Shown: piece after piece, positions 1 to 6,257 of the stretch
Layout: each line of letters opens with the position of its first letter
Position numbering within the stretch: position 1 is the stretch's first letter
Origin: Candidatus Krumholzibacteriia bacterium
Lineage (GTDB): Bacteria > Krumholzibacteriota > Krumholzibacteriia > Krumholzibacteriales > Krumholzibacteriaceae
Assembly: GCA_028696635.1 (NCBI GenBank)
Contig: JAQVGR010000080.1
Span: 1-7,103 of the forward strand
DNA: 7,103 nucleotides
Reading direction: 5' to 3'
Made by a program: the position numbers and the translations under genes
The notes under the pieces: model-generated
What the model saw: only the letters and a program-made list of their open reading frames with translations
The model's database searches: none
What the model was told of the DNA's origin: nothing

Positions 1-2184
1 GACCGCGCCCCCCCGGTAGTCGAGCGTCGCCCGCCACCGGAGGTCGCTGCCGGGGTAGGTCAAGACGTGCCAGGCGTTGTCGGCTGCCACGGATTCCCAG
101 TTCAGGCCGCCGTCGGCGCTGATCTGCCAGCCGACGGAGCCGGTCGTCGAAGCGGCCATCCTGACCTGATCTATCATCTCGGCCGTCAGATCGACCGTCG
201 TTGACTGAGCGAGGTTGTTGGTTGTGTCGAACGACCGCTGGAAGACCTGCAGGATCCTCACTCCGTCTGCGCCGTCCGCCACATAGACATGCTCGCCGGA
301 GAAGGCGAGCCTTCTCGCCTCGTTCGCCGCGCCGTACGTATCGAGGATCACGGGGGCCGCCGGATCGCCGATGTCTATAACCCGGACTCCGCCCGAATAA
401 TCGGCGACGAAGGCGAAATCGCCCGAGATCGCGACGTCCTTGGCATTGATCGTCGCGAGAGTCGTCACATAGGACGGCGCCGCGGGATCCGAGATGTCCA
501 AAACCAGCAGCCCTTCCTCCGAATCGGCGACGAACGCATACCTGCCTTGAAGGGCGAGCCCATGGGCATGGCCCGGCGTATCGTAACTTCCGTGCAGCGT
601 CGGATTGGCGGGATCGCTGATGTCGATGATCCGGAGTCCGATCACGTCCTCCGTGGAGTTTGTGAATGTCACATAGGCGAAATCGCCGTCGACCGTGACG
701 CTCCAGGCCGCCTCATTTGCTGCGTTATAATACCGGCCGGCGAGAACGGGATCCGACGGATCGCCGATATCGACGACGACCAGGCCGCTGAAGTAATCGG
801 CGACGTACGCGTAATTGCCATCGATATAGACGTCAATCGCATTTCCGTCCGTATCGAGGCTGTCGACGAAGAGGGGAGTATGGGGATCGCTGATATCGAC
901 CACCTGCAGGCCGCTTTCGTACGAGGCGACATACGCATAATCGCCGTCTACATCGACATCCCACGAATCGCCGGAAAGTGAAATCGACCAGGCGGAACCG
1001 GGATTATCCGGGTCGCCGACATCGACGATCTGCAGGCCCGCCGTCCGGTCGGCGATATAGGCATACGCTCCATCGATCGCCACGCCGTATGCGCTACCCG
1101 GCGTGTTGACGGATCCCGCCTCCGGGACCGGCAGGAGCGGGTTTGCCGCGTCGAAGATGTCGAGGCTCGTCTCGCTCGCCGTGAAGACGGTCGTGCCGGA
1201 CGCGCAGATGTCTCGCGTGATCTGATTGTAGTGCAGCAACTGGGCCGGGGAAGCCGGATCGGTGACGTCGAGAACGTATATGCCCGACGACCAGTCCGAA
1301 ATGAACAGGAGTGTGCCGTTCACATCGAGGCCGTTAGGATAGTCGGATGAAAAGGTTCCGAGGAACGCGGGCGCAGAGGGAACACTGATATCGAGAATGT
1401 GCGTCCCGACGCCGTGCTGGGCGATATACAATCGGTCGCCATCCACCTCGATATCCCGGATCGTGCCGGCGCTGTAACTGCCGATCAGGACGGGCGCAGC
1501 GGGGTTGCTGATATCCAGGATATGGACGCCGCTGCCGTAACCGCTGACGAACAACAGATCGCCGGATACATCTATTTGGAATGCCTGGGATATCCCCGGG
1601 TAGGAGCCGACCTCCGCGGGCGCGAGAGGATCGGAGATGTCGATGACATGCACGCCAGACGACCATGCCGACACGTAGGCGTAGTCCCCCGCGAGGCACG
1701 CCTCATTCGCATCGCCGACGGACAGGGATGCGGCCACGAAAGGCGCCGAGGGATCGCCGATGTCTACGACGATGAAGCCGCCTCCGTTCGACGATACATA
1801 GGCGTACGCTCCGGCGAGCTCAACGTCGCCCGCCTGCGATGTGACGGACACGATCCCGACCTGAACGGGGGCGGACGGATCGGTGATGTCATAGAGACGC
1901 AGCGCGGTCTGCGTCAGCAGATAGGCGATGTCCCCGCGCACCTTGACATCGATCGGGGTCCCCAGCCCCGGTATCGAGCTCAACCTCTTCATCTGGAACT
2001 CGCCGAGCCGGATCATGCCGGCGGTAGAATCCCATACCGCCGTCGTAAAGCCGAAATCGCAGTACTGGCCGTTGCCGAACGTCTCCTGATAGAGTTGGGC
2101 TGCAGCCTGGGAAGAGACACCGGTCGAGCATGCGAGCGCAAGGCACGCGGAGATCCCCATGCGGAACAGTATCCGTTTGCTCAT
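1..2184 (-). CDS. Exported LVIVD-repeat beta-propeller protein (C-terminus cut by window edge)
   Basis: The frame is open from ATG at 2184 to the left edge (728 codons, no stop). Residues 1-29 look like a Sec signal peptide: a basic start (MSKRILFR), a hydrophobic core with two Cys, then a Q-A-A-A-Q region. Residues about 68-650 hold fourteen repeats of the type GDYAYVADxxSGLxVVDISDPxxP, the hallmark of the LVIVD beta-propeller family of surface or secreted proteins. The conserved Asp of each repeat falls at residues 99, 141, 182, 224, 265, 306, 345, 388, 430, 472, 521, 563 and 604. Repeat 14 has Gln646 instead. The segments at about 33-65 and 660-728 are not propeller. The latter (WQISADGG, WHVLTYPGSDLRWRATL) is a pattern I know from the C-termini of such proteins, so probably little is missing. 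Met9 is an alternative start, but the SD fits Met1. No catalytic residues are visible; the role is unknown, probably binding or structural. It is transcribed divergently from the peptidase gene. Confidence 0.87.
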   Translation of the reverse strand, partial: MSKRILFRMGISACLALACSTGVSSQAAAQLYQETFGNGQYCDFGFTTAVWDSTAGMIRLGEFQMKRLSSIPGLGTPIDVKVRGDIAYLLTQTALRLYDITDPSAPVQVGIVSVTSQAGDVELAGAYAYVSSNGGGFIVVDIGDPSAPFVAASLSVGDANEACLAGDYAYVSAWSSGVHVIDISDPLAPAEVGSYPGISQAFQIDVSGDLLFVSGYGSGVHILDISNPAAPVLIGSYSAGTIRDIEVDGDRLYIAQHGVGTHILDISVPSAPAFLGTFSSDYPNGLDVNGTLLFISDWSSGIYVLDVTDPASPAQLLHYNQITRDICASGTTVFTASETSLDIFDAANPLLPVPEAGSVNTPGSAYGVAIDGAYAYIADRTAGLQIVDVGDPDNPGSAWSISLSGDSWDVDVDGDYAYVASYESGLQVVDISDPHTPLFVDSLDTDGNAIDVYIDGNYAYVADYFSGLVVVDIGDPSDPVLAGRYYNAANEAAWSVTVDGDFAYVTFTNSTEDVIGLRIIDISDPANPTLHGSYDTPGHAHGLALQGRYAFVADSEEGLLVLDISDPAAPSYVTTLATINAKDVAISGDFAFVADYSGGVRVIDIGDPAAPVILDTYGAANEARRLAFSGEHVYVADGADGVRILQVFQRSFDTTNNLAQSTTVDLTAEMIDQVRMAASTTGSVGWQISADGGLNWESVAADNAWHVLTYPGSDLRWRATLDYRGGAV
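238..1983 (-). repeat. Fourteen tandem ~42-residue LVIVD repeats (coding)
   Basis: Spacing between successive conserved Asp residues is 42, 41, 42, 41, 41, 39, 43, 42, 42, 49, 42, 41 and 42 residues. Repeat 7 (LDIFDAANPLLP) is degenerate. Repeat 11 carries about seven extra residues (around TNSTEDVIG). Repeat 14 lacks the DI-DP motif (LQVFQ). The repeats diverge at DNA level, so this is an old protein-level array and not a recent duplication. Confidence 0.85.
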
Positions 2185-2190
2185 GACGAT

Positions 2191-2196
2191 TCCTTT
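2191..2196 (-). promoter_or_regulatory. Ribosome binding site fixing the start at 2184
   Basis: The minus strand reads AAAGGA six bases before ATG at 2184, which favours this start over the in-frame ATG eight codons downstream. The SD lies in a small inverted repeat (TTCCT-CAA-AGGAA, 2190-2202) that could partly mask it. Confidence 0.7.
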
Positions 2197-2294
2197 GAGG
2201 AAAGGGAGATTGGCGAGATACACCGATTCGCTCATCCGTAAATCCCCGGGATGACCGACCGATTAATAAGGTTGTGTTGCCGCTTTACCGAAGC

Positions 2295-2324
2295 ATTTTA
2301 CCACACTTCGACCTGTAATCGCAA
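2295..2324 (-). promoter_or_regulatory. Candidate promoter for the LVIVD-repeat gene
   Basis: The minus strand reads TTGCGA (2319-2324), an 18-base spacer, then TAAAAT (2295-2300), a sigma70-like arrangement in the A+T-rich part of the gap. It would give a leader of about 100 bases. GGTAAA occurs twice here, 13 bases apart. This is prediction by eye only. Confidence 0.42.
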
Positions 2325-2397
2325 TCAATTCATATCCTATATCATTGGTAATGTATTCTACGGGCTCCCCCCCCGGCTCCTCCCGCGGGAATTCCTG

Positions 2398-2426
2398 TTG
2401 TCATTTTTCCGGAAACCTTGAATACT
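2398..2426 (+). promoter_or_regulatory. Candidate promoter for the S9 peptidase gene
   Basis: TTGTCA (2398-2403, five of six bases of TTGACA) is followed after 17 bases by AATACT (2421-2426, four of six bases of TATAAT). Transcription would begin near 2433, leaving a leader of about 67 bases. A perfect 10-bp palindrome, TTTCCGGAAA (2406-2415), sits in the spacer. Confidence 0.42.
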
Positions 2427-2485
2427 CTCGGTCCGTTTAAGGTATGTCCATCGCAGCCGGATACTGGAACTCCGGACATGAACGC

Positions 2486-2493
2486 AAAGGAGG
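2486..2493 (+). promoter_or_regulatory. Strong ribosome binding site of the peptidase gene
   Basis: AAAGGAGG lies six bases before ATG at 2500. It fixes that start, which also gives a clean signal peptide. The 48-residue gene at 5930 has the identical SD at the identical spacing. Confidence 0.85.
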
Positions 2494-2499
2494 CGTTGC

Positions 2500-5223
2500 A
2501 TGAGAAAGGTACTCCTGGCCCTGGCGGTCGTCTGCCTGACCGCCTCGGCCGCACCGGCGGAGCAGCTCGACTACCTCGACAAGCTCCCCCCGATCATCGA
2601 CAGGGAGATCTTCTTCGGCGATCCCGAGATCGCCGGCGCCCAGATCTCCCCCGACGGCTCGTACATCTCGTTTCTCAAGGACTACCGCGGCAAGCTCAAC
2701 ATATGGGTGAAGGGGATCGACGAGCCGTTCGACGAGGCGAGGCCCCTTTCGGCCGACACGGTCCGCAACGTGCGCGGGTACGGCTGGTCCGAGGACGGCC
2801 GGTACATCGTCTACGTGCAGGACAAGGGGGGCGACGAGAACTTCCACCTCTACGTGATAGACCCGGCCGGCGCCGTCGAGCCGGCCACGGGGGTCCCCGC
2901 GGCGCGCGACCTCTCCCCGATCGACGGGATACGCGCGATACCGTACGCGTTCCCCGAGAAGACCCCCGACATCATCTACCTGGGGCTCAACGACCGCGAC
3001 GAGCGCTACCACGATCTCTACCGCATCCGCCTCTCCACCGGCGAGCGCGAGCTGATCTTCGAGAACACGGAAGGGTACGCCGGGTACGACTTCGACCTCG
3101 ACGGCAACCTCCGGCTCCTCTCGAAAACCACCGACGACGGCGGCACCGAGTACTTCCGCATAGACGGCGACGAGATCACCTCGATCATCCGCTCGACCAA
3201 CGAGGAGAACGTCGGCGTGATCCGCTTCCACAAGGACGGCGAGCGGGTCTATCTCGACACGAACATCGGCGAGGATGTCGACCTCTCGCGCCTGACCCTG
3301 TTCAACGTCGAGACCGGCGAGGAGACCCTCGTCGAGTCCGATCCCAAGAAAGAGGTCGACTTCGGCGGGACGACCTTCTCAGACGCGACCGACGAGCTGG
3401 TGGCCACCTACTACGTCGGCGACCGCCTGCGGATCTACTGGCACGACAAGAAATTCGAGAAGGCATACAAGGAGCTCAGGAAGAAGCTCCCCGAGGGCGA
3501 TCTCTACTTCGGCTCGGGGACCGAGGACGACCGGCTCGTGCTCGTGACCGTCACGAGCGACGTCGATCCGGGGGCGGCCTATCTCTACAACATGCAGACC
3601 GGCGAGCTCGAGTTCCTCTACCGTCCCCGCCCGAACCTCCCCGTTGAGCACCTTGCCCAGATGAAGCCGGTCTCCTATAAGACCCGCGACGGCCTGACGG
3701 TCCACGGCTACCTGACGGTGCCGAAGGGCGTGAAGGCGAAGAATCTGCCCGTAGTCATCAACCCGCACGGCGGCCCCTGGGCGCGCGATATGTGGGGGTA
3801 CAACCCCGAGGTCCAGTACCTCGCCAACCGCGGGTACGCCGTCTTCCAGCCGAACTTCCGCGCCTCGACCGGGTACGGCAAGGCGTTCTTCAACGCCGGC
3901 AAGAAGCAGTGGGGCTTCGCGATGCAGAACGACATCACCGACGGCGTGAACTTCCTCGTCAAGGAGGGGATCGCCGACCCGGAGAAGGTCGCCATATACG
4001 GCGGCTCGTACGGCGGGTACGCCACGCTGGCCGGCCTCGCCTTCACGCCGGACCTGTACGCCTGCGGGATCTCGTACGTGGGCGTATCGAACATGCTGAC
4101 CTTCCTCAAGTCGATCCCCGCCTACTGGGAGACGGCACGCAAATTCCTCAACGAGCACGTCGGCGACCCGGACAATCCGGAGGACATCGAGCGGCTCAGG
4201 CAGCAGTCGCCGCTCTTCTCCGCCGACAAGATCACCGCCCCCCTGCTCGTCGCGCAGGGGGCGAACGACCCGCGCGTCGTCAAGGCCGAGTCCGACCAGA
4301 TCGTCGTCGCGATGCGCGACCTCGGCCGCGAGGTCGAGTACATGGTCGCCCCCGACGAGGGGCACGGCTTCCTCAACGAGGAGAACCGCGTGGCGATGTA
4401 CGTGGCGATGGAGCGGTTCTTCGCCAGGCATCTCGGCGGCCGCTACCAGGAGGACGTGAGGCCCGAGATCCAGGCGAAGTTCGACGCCATCTCGGTCCCC
4501 GTGGCCTCGGTGACGGTGAAGGAACCCGAGGGCGACCTCGAGGCGGCTATGACCTCCCCGCTCCCCGCCGTGAAGGGCGACATCCTCAAACCGGCGAAGC
4601 TGACATACAAGGCCCTGGCCAGCGTCCAGGGGATGGAGATCCCCCTCGACGTGACCGTCACGCTCTCGAGGACGACCTGGGAGGGCGCCCCCGCATGGTC
4701 GACGATCTCGAGCCAGTCGAGCATGATGGGAAGCGCCGTGGACACCTTCATCATCGGCGCCGCCGACCTGCTGCCGCTTTACCGCGGGCTCACGCAGGGC
4801 CCGGCGACCGTGTCGATGAAGTACGACGAGGGAGGCGTGAAGGGCGTCATCAACATGGGCGCCCAGTCGATGCCGGTCGATACGCCCCTCGAGGCCCCGG
4901 TCTACGGCGACGGCACGGCACTCGACATGGTGCTCGCCTCGCTCCCGCTCGCGCCGGGGTACAAGACCCCGCTGCGCTACTTCGACCTGCTCTCCCAGCA
5001 GGTCAGGATCGACGTGGTCGAGGTGACCGGCGTCGAGAGCGTCACCGTTCCCGCCGGCACCTACGAGGTCTTCAAGATCGAGACGCGGCCCATGGGGAAC
5101 GAGCCCGGCGGCGGCACCTACTTCGTCGACACGATGAGCCGCCACCTCGTCCGCGCGACGGTCCAGCTTCCCCCGATGTCGGGGGGCGGCAGCGTGACCT
5201 CGGAGCTGACGGCGATCGAATAG
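2500..5223 (+). CDS. Exported S9-family serine peptidase (prolyl oligopeptidase type) with C-terminal DUF3108-like extension
   Basis: This 907-residue protein starts with a Sec signal peptide likely cut after Ala20 (APA|EQ). Residues about 35-380 form the beta-propeller that gates substrate access in S9 enzymes, with TolB/WD-like motifs such as ISPDGSYISF (49-58) and GWSEDGRYIVYV (95-106). Residues about 395-655 are the alpha/beta-hydrolase domain: NPHGGPW (421-427), nucleophile elbow GGSYGG with Ser503, Asp590 in GANDPRV, and His622 in DEGHGF. The triad is intact, so it is predicted to be an active periplasmic or secreted peptidase cleaving short peptides; proline preference cannot be read from sequence. 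Family members usually end soon after a motif like RYQEDV (648-653). Here about 240 more residues follow, ending in VTVPAGTYEVFKIET and a YFVDTMSRHLVRA stretch that resemble the C-terminal part of DUF3108. The terminator at 5261 ends the unit. Confidence 0.93.
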   Translation: MRKVLLALAVVCLTASAAPAEQLDYLDKLPPIIDREIFFGDPEIAGAQISPDGSYISFLKDYRGKLNIWVKGIDEPFDEARPLSADTVRNVRGYGWSEDGRYIVYVQDKGGDENFHLYVIDPAGAVEPATGVPAARDLSPIDGIRAIPYAFPEKTPDIIYLGLNDRDERYHDLYRIRLSTGERELIFENTEGYAGYDFDLDGNLRLLSKTTDDGGTEYFRIDGDEITSIIRSTNEENVGVIRFHKDGERVYLDTNIGEDVDLSRLTLFNVETGEETLVESDPKKEVDFGGTTFSDATDELVATYYVGDRLRIYWHDKKFEKAYKELRKKLPEGDLYFGSGTEDDRLVLVTVTSDVDPGAAYLYNMQTGELEFLYRPRPNLPVEHLAQMKPVSYKTRDGLTVHGYLTVPKGVKAKNLPVVINPHGGPWARDMWGYNPEVQYLANRGYAVFQPNFRASTGYGKAFFNAGKKQWGFAMQNDITDGVNFLVKEGIADPEKVAIYGGSYGGYATLAGLAFTPDLYACGISYVGVSNMLTFLKSIPAYWETARKFLNEHVGDPDNPEDIERLRQQSPLFSADKITAPLLVAQGANDPRVVKAESDQIVVAMRDLGREVEYMVAPDEGHGFLNEENRVAMYVAMERFFARHLGGRYQEDVRPEIQAKFDAISVPVASVTVKEPEGDLEAAMTSPLPAVKGDILKPAKLTYKALASVQGMEIPLDVTVTLSRTTWEGAPAWSTISSQSSMMGSAVDTFIIGAADLLPLYRGLTQGPATVSMKYDEGGVKGVINMGAQSMPVDTPLEAPVYGDGTALDMVLASLPLAPGYKTPLRYFDLLSQQVRIDVVEVTGVESVTVPAGTYEVFKIETRPMGNEPGGGTYFVDTMSRHLVRATVQLPPMSGGGSVTSELTAIE

Positions 5224-5260
5224 CCGCGTGGCGCGCACGGCGCGCGAGCGGCATCTTTTC

Positions 5261-5294
5261 CGGGCGCTTCCCCGCGGGAGCGCCCGTTTTCTTT
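5261..5294 (+). terminator. Intrinsic terminator after the peptidase gene
   Basis: An 8-bp perfect stem, CGGGCGCT / AGCGCCCG (5261-5268 with 5279-5286), can extend inward by three pairs including one T-G pair, leaving a CCGC loop. It is followed by TTTTCTTT (5287-5294). It lies 38 bases after the stop codon. Confidence 0.85.
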
Positions 5295-5327
5295 CCGGGG
5301 GGATAGACGAGGGGCGGCGTATTGCGC

Positions 5328-5357
5328 TTCACGGATATCCGCGCGCTCTGGTAGAAT
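5328..5357 (+). promoter_or_regulatory. Candidate extended -10 promoter for the small lipoprotein gene
   Basis: TTCACG (5328-5333), an 18-base spacer and TAGAAT (5352-5357). The TGG just before TAGAAT gives an extended -10 element, which would offset the weak -35. Transcription would start near 5364, about 43 bases before the ATG. A 10-bp palindrome, CGGATATCCG (5332-5341), overlaps the end of the -35 box and the spacer. Confidence 0.45.
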
Positions 5358-5406
5358 CGAGCCGCCCGGCCGGGGCTGATCCCGGCAGGCGACCCGGAGG
5401 TGTTCG

Positions 5407-5820
5407 ATGAAGCGGCTTGCGATCCTCGCCGCGGCGGTCCTGCTCCTCGCGCCCGGCTGCACGAAGATCGATTACGTGGGCAAGGAGTACCCTCCCACCG
5501 CCGACGTGGAGATCTTCTTCTCGCTGGACGACGTCGAGGGAAAGTACGAGGTTATGGGGCATCTCACCGCGACCGCCGCCGACATGGTCAGCACGGAGAA
5601 GATGCAGGAAGAGATCCTGAAGAAGGCCCGCGAGAAGGGGGCCGACGCGGTGGTCATCCTCGGGCTCGACAGGTACGCGACCTCCGCCCCCGCATCCTGG
5701 TCGGAGACGACCGAAACGACGAAAACCGGCTCTGGGACGAAAACGACCACGACGGGGACCGCCTCGCCTGGGACCGAGGAGAAGAAGGAGATACGGGCGA
5801 CCTTCCTCAAGTTCCGGTGA
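5407..5820 (+). CDS. Small putative lipoprotein, possibly RcsF/DUF4156-like
   Basis: A 137-residue product with basic N-terminus (MKRL), hydrophobic core and a lipobox ending at Cys18 (LAPGC). Pro at -2 is not canonical, so lipidation is likely but not certain. Thr19 after the Cys would fit outer-membrane sorting. The core (about 27-92) has a beta-rich part (YPPTADVEIFF, YEVMGHLTATA), then a helix and strand EEILKKAREKGADAVVILGL. The order 'helix, then GADAVVI' recalls small envelope proteins of the RcsF/DUF4156/YbjQ type, but I cannot confirm a family. Residues about 97-125 are a Thr/Ser/Gly-rich low-complexity stretch, probably an exposed linker, before a final strand (KKEIRATFLKFR). GGAGGT (5396-5401) lies five bases before the ATG. 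No terminator is evident after it, so some read-through into the 48-residue gene 109 bases on is possible. Confidence 0.85.
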   Translation: MKRLAILAAAVLLLAPGCTKIDYVGKEYPPTADVEIFFSLDDVEGKYEVMGHLTATAADMVSTEKMQEEILKKAREKGADAVVILGLDRYATSAPASWSETTETTKTGSGTKTTTTGTASPGTEEKKEIRATFLKFR

Positions 5821-5869
5821 GGACGGCCCCGGGAACGATATTTCCGACAAATTCAGTAACGATTATTGT

Positions 5870-5898
5870 TTGACTTTACAGGACTGTTTCTGTAGGTT
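5870..5898 (+). promoter_or_regulatory. Candidate promoter for the 48-residue protein gene
   Basis: TTGACT (5870-5875, five of six -35 bases) is followed after 17 bases by the weak TAGGTT (5893-5898). It lies in a conspicuously A+T-rich stretch (about 5837-5900) between GC-rich genes. The start would be near 5905, about 25 bases before the ATG. The TTG of this -35 box could be mistaken for an upstream in-frame start codon. Confidence 0.42.
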
Positions 5899-5929
5899 TT
5901 CTGCGTCACACCAGCAAAGGAGGTCGACT

Positions 5930-6076
5930 ATGAGGAAGTTCAATCTCTGCAGCGAGGGGAAGTGCTGTCCCGAGGTTGTCGTGGACAACGACACCGTGGT
6001 CGTCACCGATGACGACGGCGGCCGGGTGAAGCTGACGAAGGAGCAGGTCAGGATCCTCTGGGAGAAGCTCCAGTAG
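5930..6076 (+). CDS. 48-residue Cys-containing hypothetical protein
   Basis: The start is ATG at 5930 because AAAGGAGG (5916-5923) lies six bases upstream; a longer in-frame reading from TTG at 5870 has no comparable SD and would run over the promoter. The product begins MRKFNLCSEGKCCPEVVVD. It has no signal peptide or membrane segment and is probably cytoplasmic. Three Cys (7, 12, 13) form a C-x4-CC-P motif. Two short strands follow, separated by an acidic turn (VVVD-NDT-VVVTDDDGG), then a C-terminal helix (LTKEQVRILWEKLQ). This compact strand-strand-helix shape with a 'Lt-x-eq-W' ending resembles small conserved proteins of unknown function and, more loosely, DUF397. Metal or thiol chemistry at the Cys cluster is possible but unproven. 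Good SD, own terminator and a balanced fold pattern argue for a real, well-expressed gene. Confidence 0.8.
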   Translation: MRKFNLCSEGKCCPEVVVDNDTVVVTDDDGGRVKLTKEQVRILWEKLQ

Positions 6077-6106
6077 TCGCCCATCTCGCTGACCGACAGA
6101 GACTTG

Positions 6107-6139
6107 GGAGCGCCGGCCCCGCCGGCGCTCCGTCGTTTT
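6107..6139 (+). terminator. Intrinsic terminator after the 48-residue gene
   Basis: A perfect 11-bp stem, GGAGCGCCGGC / GCCGGCGCTCC (6107-6117 with 6121-6131), has a CCC loop and is followed by GTCGTTTT (6132-6139). It begins 30 bases after the stop codon at 6074-6076. Confidence 0.88.
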
Positions 6140-6176
6140 CGGGGTGAACACGCTCCGCGGATAGGGCAGAAGTACA

Positions 6177-6206
6177 TTGACAATCCGCAAGACGATCCAT
6201 TACCCT
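6177..6206 (+). promoter_or_regulatory. Candidate promoter for the Fn3-like lipoprotein gene
   Basis: A full-consensus -35 box, TTGACA (6177-6182), is followed after 18 bases by TACCCT (6201-6206), a weak -10 with three of six matches. Transcription would start near 6213. The -10 and start point fall inside the palindrome at 6199-6218. A strong -35 with a weak -10 is what one expects of a regulated promoter. Confidence 0.5.
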
Positions 6207-6218
6207 GAGCAGGGTAAT
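6199..6218. promoter_or_regulatory. 20-bp palindrome, candidate operator
   Basis: Half-sites ATTACCCTG (6199-6207) and CAGGGTAAT (6210-6218) are exact reverse complements around a central AG. The site covers the candidate -10 box and start point of the next gene, the usual place for a repressor dimer site. No T-run follows it, so it does not look like a terminator. It could instead form a hairpin in the leader RNA. The cognate regulator is not in the window. Confidence 0.5.
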
Positions 6219-6257
6219 TCCTCCACAGAACCGGACCTCGCCCGTTCAGGGAGAATG

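Larger units (their letters stand above)
2185..2499. other. Divergent intergenic region
   Basis: This 315-bp gap separates the divergent propeller and peptidase genes. I find no convincing coding sequence or RNA gene in it. Its middle (about 2260-2360) is clearly more A+T-rich than the flanking genes and carries a candidate minus-strand promoter. A run of eight C at 2367-2374 and a CCCGCGGG palindrome at 2382-2389 follow. A candidate plus-strand promoter lies at 2398-2426. Confidence 0.7.

Noticed and set aside
289..981. Long plus-strand open frames across the propeller gene (also 1399-2241)
   Set aside because: They are the opposite strand of the LVIVD gene, where the DI-DP-rich repeats and GC-rich codons keep the other strand open. 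They show only repetitive R/D/I-rich residues and no family signature.
238..1983. Possible CRISPR or tandem DNA repeat array
   Set aside because: The ~126-bp periodicity is at protein level only; repeats diverge in DNA, are in one coding frame and have no spacers.
3379..5238. Long minus-strand open frame of 619 codons inside the peptidase gene
   Set aside because: It is antisense to a complete S9 peptidase with an intact triad. Its Arg/Val/Leu/Asp-rich composition is the expected shadow of GC-rich coding DNA.
5230..5250. GCGCGC repeated around ACG just after the peptidase stop
   Set aside because: GCGCGC is self-complementary and frequent in GC-rich DNA. The better terminator with a T-run is at 5261-5294.
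3792..5306. Plus-strand 504-codon frame overlapping the peptidase gene
   Set aside because: It is Arg/Gly-rich shadow coding in another frame with no domain or signal, and runs on over the terminator.
5332..5341. Palindrome CGGATATCCG as an operator for the small lipoprotein
   Set aside because: Ten-bp palindromes are expected several times by chance in 7 kb, and nothing else supports it as a binding site.
5870..5929. N-terminal extension of the 48-residue protein from TTG at 5870
   Set aside because: There is no SD before it, it overlaps the candidate promoter, and AAAGGAGG lies ideally before ATG 5930.
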